From Prevotella sp. (GTDB lineage: Bacteria > Bacteroidota > Bacteroidia > Bacteroidales > Bacteroidaceae): 8,611 nt of DNA. Location of the stretch: contig JAGAPI010000170.1 in assembly GCA_017623335.1 (NCBI GenBank), positions 1 through 8,611 of the forward strand. Reading direction: 5' to 3'. A model generated the notes under the pieces. It was not told where the DNA came from. It searched no databases and saw nothing but the letters and a program-made list of their open reading frames with translations. How positions within the stretch are numbered: position 1 is the first letter of the stretch; each line of letters begins with the position of its first letter. The position numbers and the translations under genes are program-made. This document shows, piece after piece, positions 1-6,980 of the stretch.

Positions 1-1
1 C

Positions 2-250
2 CTCACCGAGACACTTCAGAAAGTGTCGGAGCAGAGCCGCCGCCTCACTCAGGATTCTGAAGAGATGGAAAATCTCAACCGCACGCTCACCGGCATCTGC
101 AAGATTTACGAAATGCAGCTCAAAAGCGCAAGTTCACAGATTGGCACCATTGACGAGATAAACGGTCAGACACGCAAACTGGCAGACCAGATTACGGAGC
201 TTAACAAAATTTACGCCCGCATGATTGAGTCGATGACTGTGAACAAATGA
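2..250 (+). CDS. gldL: GldL/PorL, type IX secretion motor protein (C-terminal part only)
   Basis: The reading frame is open from the window edge to the TGA at 248-250 and gives the last 82 residues of a protein that starts upstream. The visible part is helical and coiled-coil-like, rich in Glu, Gln, Lys and Leu, with no membrane segment. It carries two similar Leu-Asn...Tyr segments, LNRTLTGICKIYEMQL and LNKIYARMIESM, which resemble the conserved end of the GldL cytoplasmic tail. In the family, GldL has two N-terminal membrane helices (outside this window) and forms with GldM the proton-driven motor of the type IX secretion system. The identification rests mainly on position directly before gldM and gldN, the known gldKLMN order, and on the fit of the tail. 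A GTG at 23 is not the true start, since the frame continues upstream of it. The stop codon lies inside a short imperfect duplication. Confidence 0.85.
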   Translation, partial: LTETLQKVSEQSRRLTQDSEEMENLNRTLTGICKIYEMQLKSASSQIGTIDEINGQTRKLADQITELNKIYARMIESMTVNK

Positions 251-282
251 GTCACGACTATGAACAAATAAGTCGATGACTG
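227..282 (+). repeat. Imperfect tandem repeat across the gldL stop codon
   Basis: Unit 1 is 227-248 (22 bases), unit 2 is 249-269 (21 bases) and a partial third unit is 270-282. Units 1 and 2 share the pattern GAGTC...GACT.TGAACAAAT, and the partial unit repeats AGTCGATGACTG. Unit 1 is coding (the end of GldL), and the TGA stop at 248-250 sits on the junction between units 1 and 2. This looks like a local slippage duplication. No function can be assigned. Confidence 0.7.
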
Positions 283-312
283 CTAATAAATAATATAACA
301 CTATCAGCAAGG

Positions 313-1878
313 ATGGCTATAAAGAAAAAACCGGTATCGCCACGTCAGAAAATGATTAATCTGATGTACGTCGTACTCATGGCAATGCTTGCCCTCAACG
401 TGTCCACCGAGGTGCTTGAGGGATTCTCTGTTGTGGAGGAAAGCCTCAACCGCACCACCCAAAACTCGACAAAGGAGAATCAGGGAATTTATAATGACCT
501 TGAATCCCAACTGAAGGCAAACCCGGCAAAAGTAAAAGCATGGTTTGACAAAGCACAGGAGGTGAAGCGCATGAGCGACTCGCTCTACAACTTTGCGGAG
601 CAGCTCAAGACAGCCATAGTGAAAGAGGCGGACGGTGATGACGGTGACATTCACAACATAAAGAACAAGGAAAGTCTTGAGGCAGCCAATCAGGTTATGC
701 TGGCTCCAGGACGCGGACAGGGCAAAAACCTCTACAACGCCATCAACTCATTTCGCAACCGTATTCTGAAAATGGTCACCAGCGAGGAGCAGCGTGCCAT
801 AATTGCCAGTAATCTGACCACAGAGATTCCAGCCAACGCCGTAACCATGGGGAAAAACTGGCAGGAATATATGTTTGAGGACATGCCTGTGGCGGCAGCC
901 GTGACACTGCTGTCAAAACTGCAGAGCGATATACGATATGCTGAGGGGGAGGTGCTGCATACACTTGTGGCAAACATTGACGTGAAGGACATCCGCGTGA
1001 ACTCGCTCAACGCATACGTGATACCCAATGCACAGACCATTGTGAGAGGCGACAAGTTCTCGGCACAGATTGTAATGGCGGCAGTTGACACCACACAAGT
1101 GCCCGACATTTATATAGGAAACACGCGCGTGAACCTGAAAAACGGACTCTACGAGACTGTATGCGGACGAACAGGTGACTTCACCCTTGCGGGATTCATC
1201 GAGACCGTTAACGGCAACGGCGACAAGATACGCCGCGACTTCAGTCAGAAATACACGGTAGTAGACCCGAGCGCAACTGTTTCGGCAGACCTCATGAACG
1301 TGCTCTATGCCGGATACAACAACCCCATAAGCGTGAGTGTGCCGGGTGTGCCGCTCAACAAGATTTCAGCAAGCATCAGCGGTGGAACGCTCACCCCGGT
1401 GGCTCCAGGCAAATACATAGCCCGTCCAGGTGCTGTGGGCAAAGACGTGACTATCACAGTGTCGTCGACCAACACGGGCAAGGCACAGCAAATGGGACAG
1501 TTCACCTTCCATGTGCGCAAGCTTCCCGACCCAACGGCATTCATAGCCATGGCTGACGAGCACGGCAACCCAAGCCGCTACCGTGGCGGGGCATTGAGCA
1601 AGGCAAGCCTGATGGGAGCCAGCGGCATCAACGCCGCCATTGACGACGGCATACTCGACATAGCGTTTAAGGTGCTGAGTTTTGAGACTGTGTTTTTCGA
1701 CAACATGGGTAATGCCGTGCCTATGGTAAGCGACGGGGCACAATTCTCGGCACGTCAGAAGGATACCTTCAGAAAGCTGACACGCAACCGCCGCTTCTAC
1801 ATCTCACGCATCACTGCCGTGGGACCCGACGGAATACAGCGCAAGCTCAACGCCTCGATGGAGGTGATAGTGAAATGA
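313..1878 (+). CDS. gldM: GldM/PorM, type IX secretion motor and periplasmic stalk protein
   Basis: 521 residues, the usual length for GldM. A short basic cytoplasmic N-terminus (MAIKKKPVSPRQK) is followed by one membrane helix at about residues 14-31 (INLMYVVLMAMLALNVS) and then a long periplasmic part. That part starts helical (about 35-215) and becomes beta-rich and Gly/Pro/Val-rich, matching the family's four-domain periplasmic stalk (D1-D4). In known systems, dimeric GldM crosses the inner membrane inside the GldL pentamer and reaches the GldK/GldN ring at the outer membrane, passing proton-driven motion to the secretion machine. The ATG at 313 is chosen because the family begins with this basic stretch just before the helix; AAGG precedes it very closely. 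It lies 62 bases after gldL and 104 bases before gldN, with no clear promoter in either gap, so cotranscription is likely. No truncation or frameshift is seen. Confidence 0.95.
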   Translation: MAIKKKPVSPRQKMINLMYVVLMAMLALNVSTEVLEGFSVVEESLNRTTQNSTKENQGIYNDLESQLKANPAKVKAWFDKAQEVKRMSDSLYNFAEQLKTAIVKEADGDDGDIHNIKNKESLEAANQVMLAPGRGQGKNLYNAINSFRNRILKMVTSEEQRAIIASNLTTEIPANAVTMGKNWQEYMFEDMPVAAAVTLLSKLQSDIRYAEGEVLHTLVANIDVKDIRVNSLNAYVIPNAQTIVRGDKFSAQIVMAAVDTTQVPDIYIGNTRVNLKNGLYETVCGRTGDFTLAGFIETVNGNGDKIRRDFSQKYTVVDPSATVSADLMNVLYAGYNNPISVSVPGVPLNKISASISGGTLTPVAPGKYIARPGAVGKDVTITVSSTNTGKAQQMGQFTFHVRKLPDPTAFIAMADEHGNPSRYRGGALSKASLMGASGINAAIDDGILDIAFKVLSFETVFFDNMGNAVPMVSDGAQFSARQKDTFRKLTRNRRFYISRITAVGPDGIQRKLNASMEVIVK

Positions 1879-1903
1879 AGAATGAAGAGTGAAAAATGAA
1901 GAA
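1876..1903 (+). repeat. Heptanucleotide tandem repeat (TGAARAR x4) starting at the gldM stop codon
   Basis: Four consecutive 7-base units, TGAAGAA, TGAAGAG, TGAAAAA and TGAAGAA, run from the gldM TGA stop (1876-1878). Because 7 is not a multiple of 3, the TGA triplets at 1876, 1883, 1890 and 1897 fall in all three forward frames. The unit periodicity is read directly from the sequence. From memory, similar TGAA-rich strings occur between genes in Bacteroidales genomes; this was not checked. Confidence 0.75.
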
Positions 1904-1928
1904 TCAAATAGCTTAACCCATTTTTCAC
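1889..1928. repeat. Inverted repeat between gldM and gldN
   Basis: The arms GTGAAAAATG (1889-1898) and CATTTTTCAC (1919-1928) are perfect 10-base reverse complements separated by 20 bases. The left arm lies within the heptad repeat. The stem has only three G:C pairs and no T-tract follows, so it is a poor candidate for an intrinsic terminator. It might be a weak mRNA hairpin between the two cistrons, or it might arise by chance in AT-rich DNA. Confidence 0.45.
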
Positions 1929-1982
1929 GATGCGTTTGCAGACTAAGTTACAAATTATTAATTTACGAATTGAATTGATATA

Positions 1983-3029
1983 ATGAGGAAGATATTACTG
2001 ACGATGATTATGGCGGCTATCGCCATCGGAATAGAGGCACAGCCTGCAAAACGCCGTGCTGAGGCAAACGCTGCGGCAAAGAACCAGACACAGAACCAAG
2101 GTCTGTCGCGCCGCGCCCAGCTGATGTATCCCACAGCTTTGGAAATGCCTGAGGATGTGGTTTGGAGACGTGACATATACCGTGAGATTGACCTTAACCA
2201 GGATGACAATGCAGGACTGTACTATCCTGTAGAGGTGGTGGAGAAACAGATGAACCTGTTCACATATATCTTCAAGCTGGCGCTCAACGGCTATATCCCC
2301 GTGTATGAATACCGTCTTGACGGCAACGAAGTGTTCAGCAACGAGTCAAAGGTGACGATGAAGACAATCCTCGACAACTATCACATCTTTTACGAGGAGA
2401 AGAACGGCAAACTGCGTGTGGACAACAGCGACATACCGTCATCGGAAGTCAAGATGTACTATCTCAAGGAGAGCGCATACTTCAATCAGGCAAACTCCAC
2501 CTTCCACCGCAAGGTGCTGGCACTGTGCCCAATAATGGTGCGCGACGATGACTTTGGCGGCGAGCCTGCCAAGTATCCGCTGTTCTGGGTGAAATACAGC
2601 GACCTGGCTCCTTTCCTCAGCCGCCAAACCGTGATGACCAGCAATCTCAACAATGCCGCGGTGATGACCATGGAGGACTTTTTCACCATGAATAAATACA
2701 AGGGCAAGATATACAAGACCAACAACATGCTCGGCAGGACTCTGGCGCAATACTGTCCCAACGACAGCGCACTGGCAAAGGAGCAAAAGAAAATAGAGAA
2801 TGAGCTTGCTCTGTTTGAGAAAAACATTTTTGGCGACCAGGCTAAAAAGGATTCTCTCGACAGCATTGCAAAGCTCGACCCGAAGACGGTGAAAGCTACG
2901 AAGAAAAAAACTACGGGACGCAGAAGCGGCAGCAACACAAAGAGCGTGAAAGCAAAACGCCCTAAGTCTTCGTCTTCATCATCCTCTTCGTCAGGAGCAC
3001 GTATGACCGTGCGCCGCCAGCGGCACTAA
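1983..3029 (+). CDS. gldN: GldN/PorN, type IX secretion ring-associated periplasmic protein
   Basis: 348 residues. A Sec signal peptide is visible: MRKILLTMIMAAIAIGIEA with likely cleavage before Gln20. There is no lipobox cysteine, as expected for GldN, whose partner GldK is the lipoprotein. The body (about 45-290) has the family pattern, with a conserved NLFTYIFKLALNGYIPVYEY stretch (91-110) and YPLFWVKYSDLAPFL (198-212). In known systems GldN/PorN binds GldK/PorK to form the large periplasmic ring under the outer membrane, and it contacts the GldM stalk. The C-terminal tail (about 301-348) is unusual: about 16 Lys/Arg residues, no acidic residue, and nine serines in a row at 329-337 encoded by mixed TCN codons (2967-2993). 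It sits 104 bases after gldM and 10 bases before the next gene, so it is probably in the same operon. The start at 1983 is fixed by the signal peptide. Confidence 0.93.
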   Translation: MRKILLTMIMAAIAIGIEAQPAKRRAEANAAAKNQTQNQGLSRRAQLMYPTALEMPEDVVWRRDIYREIDLNQDDNAGLYYPVEVVEKQMNLFTYIFKLALNGYIPVYEYRLDGNEVFSNESKVTMKTILDNYHIFYEEKNGKLRVDNSDIPSSEVKMYYLKESAYFNQANSTFHRKVLALCPIMVRDDDFGGEPAKYPLFWVKYSDLAPFLSRQTVMTSNLNNAAVMTMEDFFTMNKYKGKIYKTNNMLGRTLAQYCPNDSALAKEQKKIENELALFEKNIFGDQAKKDSLDSIAKLDPKTVKATKKKTTGRRSGSNTKSVKAKRPKSSSSSSSSSGARMTVRRQRH

Positions 3030-3039
3030 AAAACAGATT

Positions 3040-4041
3040 ATGTATTCGCTGCTGCTTGCCATAGGCTCGTTTTTCACATTCATGGAACTGAACTGTGAGA
3101 ACCTGTTCGACTGTTATCACGACAGTCTGAAAAATGACTATGAATATTTGCCGACAGGCAGCAGGCAGTGGACTCCGAAAAAATATTGGCACAAGGTGAA
3201 CAGCATAGCCAAAGTGGTGATTGCCTGTTCACCTTCTTTTGACAACGATACCCGTCTGCCCGACCTCGTGGCGCTTTGCGAGGTGGAAAACGACACGGTG
3301 ATGACAGCGCTCACAAAGCGCAGCCTGCTGCGCAACGCCCACTACAGCTACCTCATGACAAATTCGGAGGATCAGCGCGGCATAGACGTTGCCCTGCTCT
3401 ACCGCGAGACATTTACGCCAATACGTCATTACCCATTAAGAATAAAGCGAAAGGAAGACATGCGCCCCACGCGGGATATTCTTTATGTAAGCGGAACGAT
3501 GAACTCACATGACACCCTGCACATATTCGTACTCCACGCTCCCAGCCGGCTGGGAGGCGAAATGAAAAGCCGTCCGTTCCGCATGGCTGTGGCACAACGG
3601 CTGTGCGAGTCAACCGACAGTATAACGGCTATAAATCCTGATGCCAACATAATAATAGCCGGCGACTTCAACGACTATGCCGGCGATGCACCGCTGCGAG
3701 CAATTGCCACCCACAACCTGCACGACGCAACCGCCAAGGCAAAAGGCAAGAACGGTGCTAAAGGCACCTACCGCTATAAGGGAAGATGGGGCAGTCTGGA
3801 CCATATTTTCGTGAGTGAAACGATACGTCAGCGCATTCATTCGGTATATATCAACGACATGCCGTTTCTCACCGAAGATGATAAAACACACGGCGGCAGA
3901 AAACCCTGCCGCACATACAACGGTCCCAAGTATCAGCGCAACGGATTCAGCGACCATCTGCCGCTGGTGATGAATATCAATATTCAAGAAGTTAAAGGAC
4001 AAGTCACTACAGATAAAGAATGGATTCAGGCCCCATATTAA
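3040..4041 (+). CDS. Endonuclease/exonuclease/phosphatase (EEP) family protein
   Basis: 333 residues with the complete catalytic motif set of the metal-dependent EEP fold: NCENLFD (Asn18, Glu20), LCEVEN (Glu81), RGIDVALLY (113-121), HAPSR (His166), GDFND (Asp209, Asn211), GSLDHIF (Asp254, His255) and SDHLPLV (Asp305, His306). It is therefore probably an active Mg-dependent phosphodiesterase or nuclease, but the substrate (DNA, RNA, phospholipid or small phosphoester) cannot be read from the sequence. The N-terminus MYSLLLAIGSFFTF is hydrophobic but runs straight into the first core strand, with no basic start and no cleavage site. An alternative start at Met15 (3082) would remove it, so location is uncertain. 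A TGA at 3004-3006 blocks extension of the frame upstream. It follows gldN by 10 bases, which suggests cotranscription with the secretion genes. Its last 35 bases overlap the convergent wbqC end, and the residues after about 312 lie beyond the catalytic core. Confidence 0.88.
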   Translation: MYSLLLAIGSFFTFMELNCENLFDCYHDSLKNDYEYLPTGSRQWTPKKYWHKVNSIAKVVIACSPSFDNDTRLPDLVALCEVENDTVMTALTKRSLLRNAHYSYLMTNSEDQRGIDVALLYRETFTPIRHYPLRIKRKEDMRPTRDILYVSGTMNSHDTLHIFVLHAPSRLGGEMKSRPFRMAVAQRLCESTDSITAINPDANIIIAGDFNDYAGDAPLRAIATHNLHDATAKAKGKNGAKGTYRYKGRWGSLDHIFVSETIRQRIHSVYINDMPFLTEDDKTHGGRKPCRTYNGPKYQRNGFSDHLPLVMNINIQEVKGQVTTDKEWIQAPY

Positions 4042-4663
4042 AAAGAAGGTCGAGAATGCTGAGGTTAGGAATGAACCCGTGCTTACGGGCAAACACCTGA
4101 TAGTAAGGACGGGGAATGAAACTGCCGTCGGGCAACGGGTGCTTAGGGTCGATAACTTCGCGGTAGTCGGCAAATTCAGGCTCCTGAGCATACTGTTGGG
4201 AACGGCTGATACGCTTGCCGCTTAAATCCACATCAAGCAAACCGCACATTACACTATATATAGCCTCGTTGTAGTCGAGCAGATAATCCCACCGCTGTTC
4301 GTAAAACTGCCGTATGTCGTCGGCATAATACTCAAAGAAAGCGCTGTCGCTATATGCCGCCACCAATGCGTTCCAATGAACATGGCGCCAGTTGCCGTGG
4401 TCGCTTATTCGCATATCCTTCATGGCGGTGTGGTGAAGCGGCGTGGCTGAGGGACGCTCCACAGGTATTGTGAGAGCCTCAACGCCGTTGGCACCGGCAA
4501 TCATGCAGCGGTTGCGGAATGTTTGCTTTCGGTAACTGTCGTGTTGCTCAATCAATATGGTTTCGGCCCTGTTCAGCTTTTGATACCACTGCACAGGACC
4601 GAAATATGCAGATGACAGGATAACGCTCTTCGACTCCACCGCCGCGTTCTTTGATTCTGCCAT
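4007..4663 (-). CDS. WbqC-family protein
   Basis: 218 residues, a full-length member of the WbqC-like family. Recognisable blocks are ILSSAYFGPVQWYQKL (15-30), YRKQTFRNRC (44-53), an NG...LTIPV segment (59-68), HVHWNALVAAYSDSAFFEYY (94-113) and the C-terminal FIPNLSILDLLFNMGPES (197-214). The family was named from an O-antigen gene cluster; its biochemical activity is not firmly established, so no reaction is assigned. No signal peptide or membrane helix is seen, so it is probably cytoplasmic. It is the third gene of a tight minus-strand set, starting 8 bases after lepB ends, and is surely cotranscribed with lepB and dapB. The ATG at 4663 is the first one after the lepB stop and is preceded by a weak GGG. 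The conserved C-terminus is encoded across the 35-base overlap with the convergent EEP gene. Confidence 0.87.
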   Translation of the reverse strand: MAESKNAAVESKSVILSSAYFGPVQWYQKLNRAETILIEQHDSYRKQTFRNRCMIAGANGVEALTIPVERPSATPLHHTAMKDMRISDHGNWRHVHWNALVAAYSDSAFFEYYADDIRQFYEQRWDYLLDYNEAIYSVMCGLLDVDLSGKRISRSQQYAQEPEFADYREVIDPKHPLPDGSFIPRPYYQVFARKHGFIPNLSILDLLFNMGPESILYL

Positions 4664-4671
4664 CCCGTTTT

Positions 4672-6099
4672 TTATTTTATGTTGTCAACAAGGTTGAACA
4701 GACGGTTCCACCTCACGCCGCGGCCGTCGGGGTCGCTGCTCCACCAGATGAATATCGGCTTGCCCACGATGTGGTCCTCGGGCACAAATCCCCAATAGCG
4801 CGAGTCGGCAGAGTTATGGCGGTTGTCACCCATCATCCAGTAGTAATCCATCTTGAACGTGTAGCTCCTTGCCTCCTTGCCGTTAATTATTATCTTGCCG
4901 TCGTCGGTGATATTGAGGTCGTTGCCCTCATACACCCTTATCGGGCGCTCATAGATTGCTATGTTGTCAAGCGTGAGGTTGATGCTCTTGCCTTTTGCCG
5001 GAATCCACACGGGACCGTAGTTGTCGCGCGTCCAGTGCTTGTTGCCATTGACAGGATATATATCGGTGTCGTCGCAGTCGGTGTTGAGAGTTATCGACTC
5101 GACAATATCCTTGCGCGCTGCCAGCACCGCCACGGCGTGCTTGGTAAGCGGCATATAGCCTGCAGTGTTAAGGCTCATAAGGTCTTCATTCGAGATGCCC
5201 AGCTCGTCCACCAGCTCCTCGGGTATGCGCTGCTTCAGCTGTACATAGTATGTGTACTGCACATTCTCCGGCTCTTTGTTTGCCTTGCCGTCGAGATACA
5301 CCACGCGGTTCTTTATCTGCAGGGTCATGCCCGGCAGTCCCACACAGCGCTTCACATAGTTCTCGCGGCGGTCAACAGGGCGGCTGTCCACCATGCCGAA
5401 CTCCAGCTGGTTGAGGTTCACGTCCTCACGGCCTATGCGGTAAATCTCGTTGTAGTATTTTATCCGCTGCAGCGCAGTGAGCGAGTCGGGATTGGGGCGG
5501 TTCATCCACGACTGCATGCCGCGTCCGTAGACTATCTGATAGAAAAAGTCGGCATACTGCGGATTGGTGAAGATGGTGTCGCCGGCAGGATAGTTGAACA
5601 CCACAATATCGTTGAGCTGCACCTTGCCCAGTCCCTCAGCACGGCGATATTCCCACTGCGGCCACTCTATGTAGCTCTTGCATTCCACCACAGGCAGGGT
5701 GTGCTGAGTCAATGGCATGGTGAGCGGAGTCTGCGGAATGCGCGGCCCGTAGCTCATCTTGCTCACAAACAGATAGTCGCCCGTGAGCAGTGATTTCTCA
5801 AGCGAGCTCGACGGAATGACGTAGTTCTGGAAGAAGAACAGGTTGATGAAGTACACTGCCACAAGGGCAAACACCAAGGCGTCGACCCACGACATGACAA
5901 ATCTCACCACAGGGCTCTCGGCCTCTTTCCACCACTGCCACTTTATCTTCTTCGTGATATACACATCAAAGATAAACGGTATCACAATGATGCCCAGCCA
6001 GCTCTTGAGCCACACAAGGAACGCGATATACAGTGCCAGGACAACGATGAACTTTGTCCACTGCACTTTCATGTTGAGAGGTTTCTTTTTTGTATCCAT
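4672..6099 (-). CDS. lepB: Signal peptidase I (leader peptidase), long Bacteroidota form
   Basis: 475 residues. It cleaves signal peptides from exported proteins on the outer face of the inner membrane. Hydrophobic segments lie at about residues 17-45 and 72-91, just before the catalytic box. The nucleophile is Ser99 in YVIPSSSLEKSLLTGDYLFV (93-112). The general base is Lys250 in NYVKRCVGLPGM (247-258). The third box, GDNRHNSADSR, is at 424-434. The residue after the nucleophile is Leu, where most signal peptidases have Met; I recall this SSLEKS form as usual in Bacteroidota. The protein is longer than E. coli LepB because of long inserts between the boxes (about 113-245 and 275-415). It starts 4 bases after the dapB stop, with an AAGG ribosome-binding motif overlapping that stop codon, which indicates translational linkage. 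A second in-frame Met at residue 10 is possible but less likely. Confidence 0.95.
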   Translation of the reverse strand: MDTKKKPLNMKVQWTKFIVVLALYIAFLVWLKSWLGIIVIPFIFDVYITKKIKWQWWKEAESPVVRFVMSWVDALVFALVAVYFINLFFFQNYVIPSSSLEKSLLTGDYLFVSKMSYGPRIPQTPLTMPLTQHTLPVVECKSYIEWPQWEYRRAEGLGKVQLNDIVVFNYPAGDTIFTNPQYADFFYQIVYGRGMQSWMNRPNPDSLTALQRIKYYNEIYRIGREDVNLNQLEFGMVDSRPVDRRENYVKRCVGLPGMTLQIKNRVVYLDGKANKEPENVQYTYYVQLKQRIPEELVDELGISNEDLMSLNTAGYMPLTKHAVAVLAARKDIVESITLNTDCDDTDIYPVNGNKHWTRDNYGPVWIPAKGKSINLTLDNIAIYERPIRVYEGNDLNITDDGKIIINGKEARSYTFKMDYYWMMGDNRHNSADSRYWGFVPEDHIVGKPIFIWWSSDPDGRGVRWNRLFNLVDNIK

Positions 6100-6103
6100 C
6101 GCC

Positions 6104-6859
6104 TTAGAACTTATACATGTCGCTAATGGTGAGCAGTCCGCTGTGGCTCACAGTAAACTCGGCTGCAAGAACGGCTCCCAAGGCAAAGCCCTGACGGTTG
6201 TGGGCGTCGTGAGTAATGGTTATCATATCCGCCTCGCTGTTGTAAGTGATGGTGTGTATGCCAGGCACCTCGCCGCTTCGGATGCTGTCGATTCGCAGCA
6301 CGCCGGGAGCCGCCTCCTCACTGCCCGTAACAGTTCCGTCGGGAGCGGTGAGCGTGCCCACAGCCCATGAATCCTTACGGTCAAGATTGCTGATAATCTC
6401 CTCAGCAAGAGTTATGCCCGTACCCGAGGGATGGTCGAGCTTGTGAATGTGATGGGTCTCCACCTCTGTGACATCGTACTGCTCAAATCCGTTCATAATC
6501 TTTGCCAGATACCTGTTGACAGCAGAGAAAATCGCCACGCCGATGGAGTAGTTGGAAGCCCAGAACAGCGTGTTGCCCTCCTTGCCGCACATACGCTCCA
6601 CATCCTCCTTGTGGTCGCTGATCCATGCGGTGGAGCCGCTCACCACCTTGACGCCGTGGCTGAAGGCGCGCACAATGTTTCCGTATGCCGTGTGCGGAGC
6701 GGTAAACTCTATCGCCACATCTGCCGATGCAAACTCGGGACTGTCAAAATCCTCCTGGTTGTCAATGTCTATAATGCTCACAATCTCATGTCCGCGGCCG
6801 AGGGCAATCTTCTCAATCATCTTGCCCATCTTGCCGTAACCTATCAATGCTATTTTCAT
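6104..6859 (-). CDS. dapB: 4-Hydroxy-tetrahydrodipicolinate reductase
   Basis: 251 residues from the chosen start. DapB reduces 4-hydroxy-tetrahydrodipicolinate with NAD(P)H in the diaminopimelate/lysine pathway, which feeds peptidoglycan and lysine synthesis in the cytoplasm. The N-terminal Rossmann fold shows MKIALIGYGKMGKMI (1-15) with the glycine motif and an acidic pair at Asp31/Asp33. The catalytic segment is ETHHIHKLDHPSGTG (134-148), where His136 and Lys140 align with the family's proton donor and substrate-binding lysine. The frame stays open upstream to an ATG at 6931. I chose 6859 because the family starts with M-K-I-A-L-I-G, because the extra 24 residues look unlike DapB, and because the promoter at 6904-6934 lies downstream of the longer start. 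No Shine-Dalgarno motif precedes it, and the leader is A/T-rich as is common in Bacteroidota. It is the first gene of the dapB-lepB-wbqC set. Confidence 0.95.
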   Translation of the reverse strand: MKIALIGYGKMGKMIEKIALGRGHEIVSIIDIDNQEDFDSPEFASADVAIEFTAPHTAYGNIVRAFSHGVKVVSGSTAWISDHKEDVERMCGKEGNTLFWASNYSIGVAIFSAVNRYLAKIMNGFEQYDVTEVETHHIHKLDHPSGTGITLAEEIISNLDRKDSWAVGTLTAPDGTVTGSEEAAPGVLRIDSIRSGEVPGIHTITYNSEADMITITHDAHNRQGFALGAVLAAEFTVSHSGLLTISDMYKF

Positions 6860-6903
6860 ATACTTTAAAATAACGTTAGCTTTATTTACAATTATTGAAT
6901 GTG

Positions 6904-6934
6904 CAAAGTTACTGTAAATCATACGAACCACAAA
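6904..6934 (-). promoter_or_regulatory. Predicted Bacteroidota-type promoter for dapB-lepB-wbqC
   Basis: On the minus strand the -7 element TAACTTTG (plus-strand CAAAGTTA, 6904-6911) matches TAnnTTTG. A -33 element TTTG (plus-strand CAAA, 6931-6934) lies 19 bases upstream, within the usual spacing for the main Bacteroidota sigma factor. Transcription should begin a few bases past 6904, giving a leader of about 40 bases before the dapB ATG at 6859. Confidence 0.7.
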
Positions 6935-6980
6935 ACAAATTAACTTTATTTATTTTTATTTCCTGTCAATATTGTAATAT

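Noticed and set aside
1889..1928. Intrinsic terminator between gldM and gldN
   Set aside because: The stem is mostly A:T with a 20-base loop and no downstream T-tract. Terminating inside the gldLMN operon would also make little biological sense.
1930..1937. Internal promoter for gldN based on TGCGTTTG
   Set aside because: It lacks the TA of the TAnnTTTG element, and no TTTG occurs at the needed distance upstream.
4651..5793. A 380-codon open frame on the plus strand opposite lepB
   Set aside because: It lies wholly antisense to a signal peptidase gene with all its catalytic boxes. The translation is rich in His, Val and Ala with no recognisable motif, and it is best explained as a shadow of codon bias on the other strand.
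6860..6931. An N-terminal extension of DapB starting at the ATG at 6931
   Set aside because: The extra 24 residues do not resemble DapB, and the predicted promoter lies within or downstream of this start. The family start M-K-I-A-L-I-G fits 6859.
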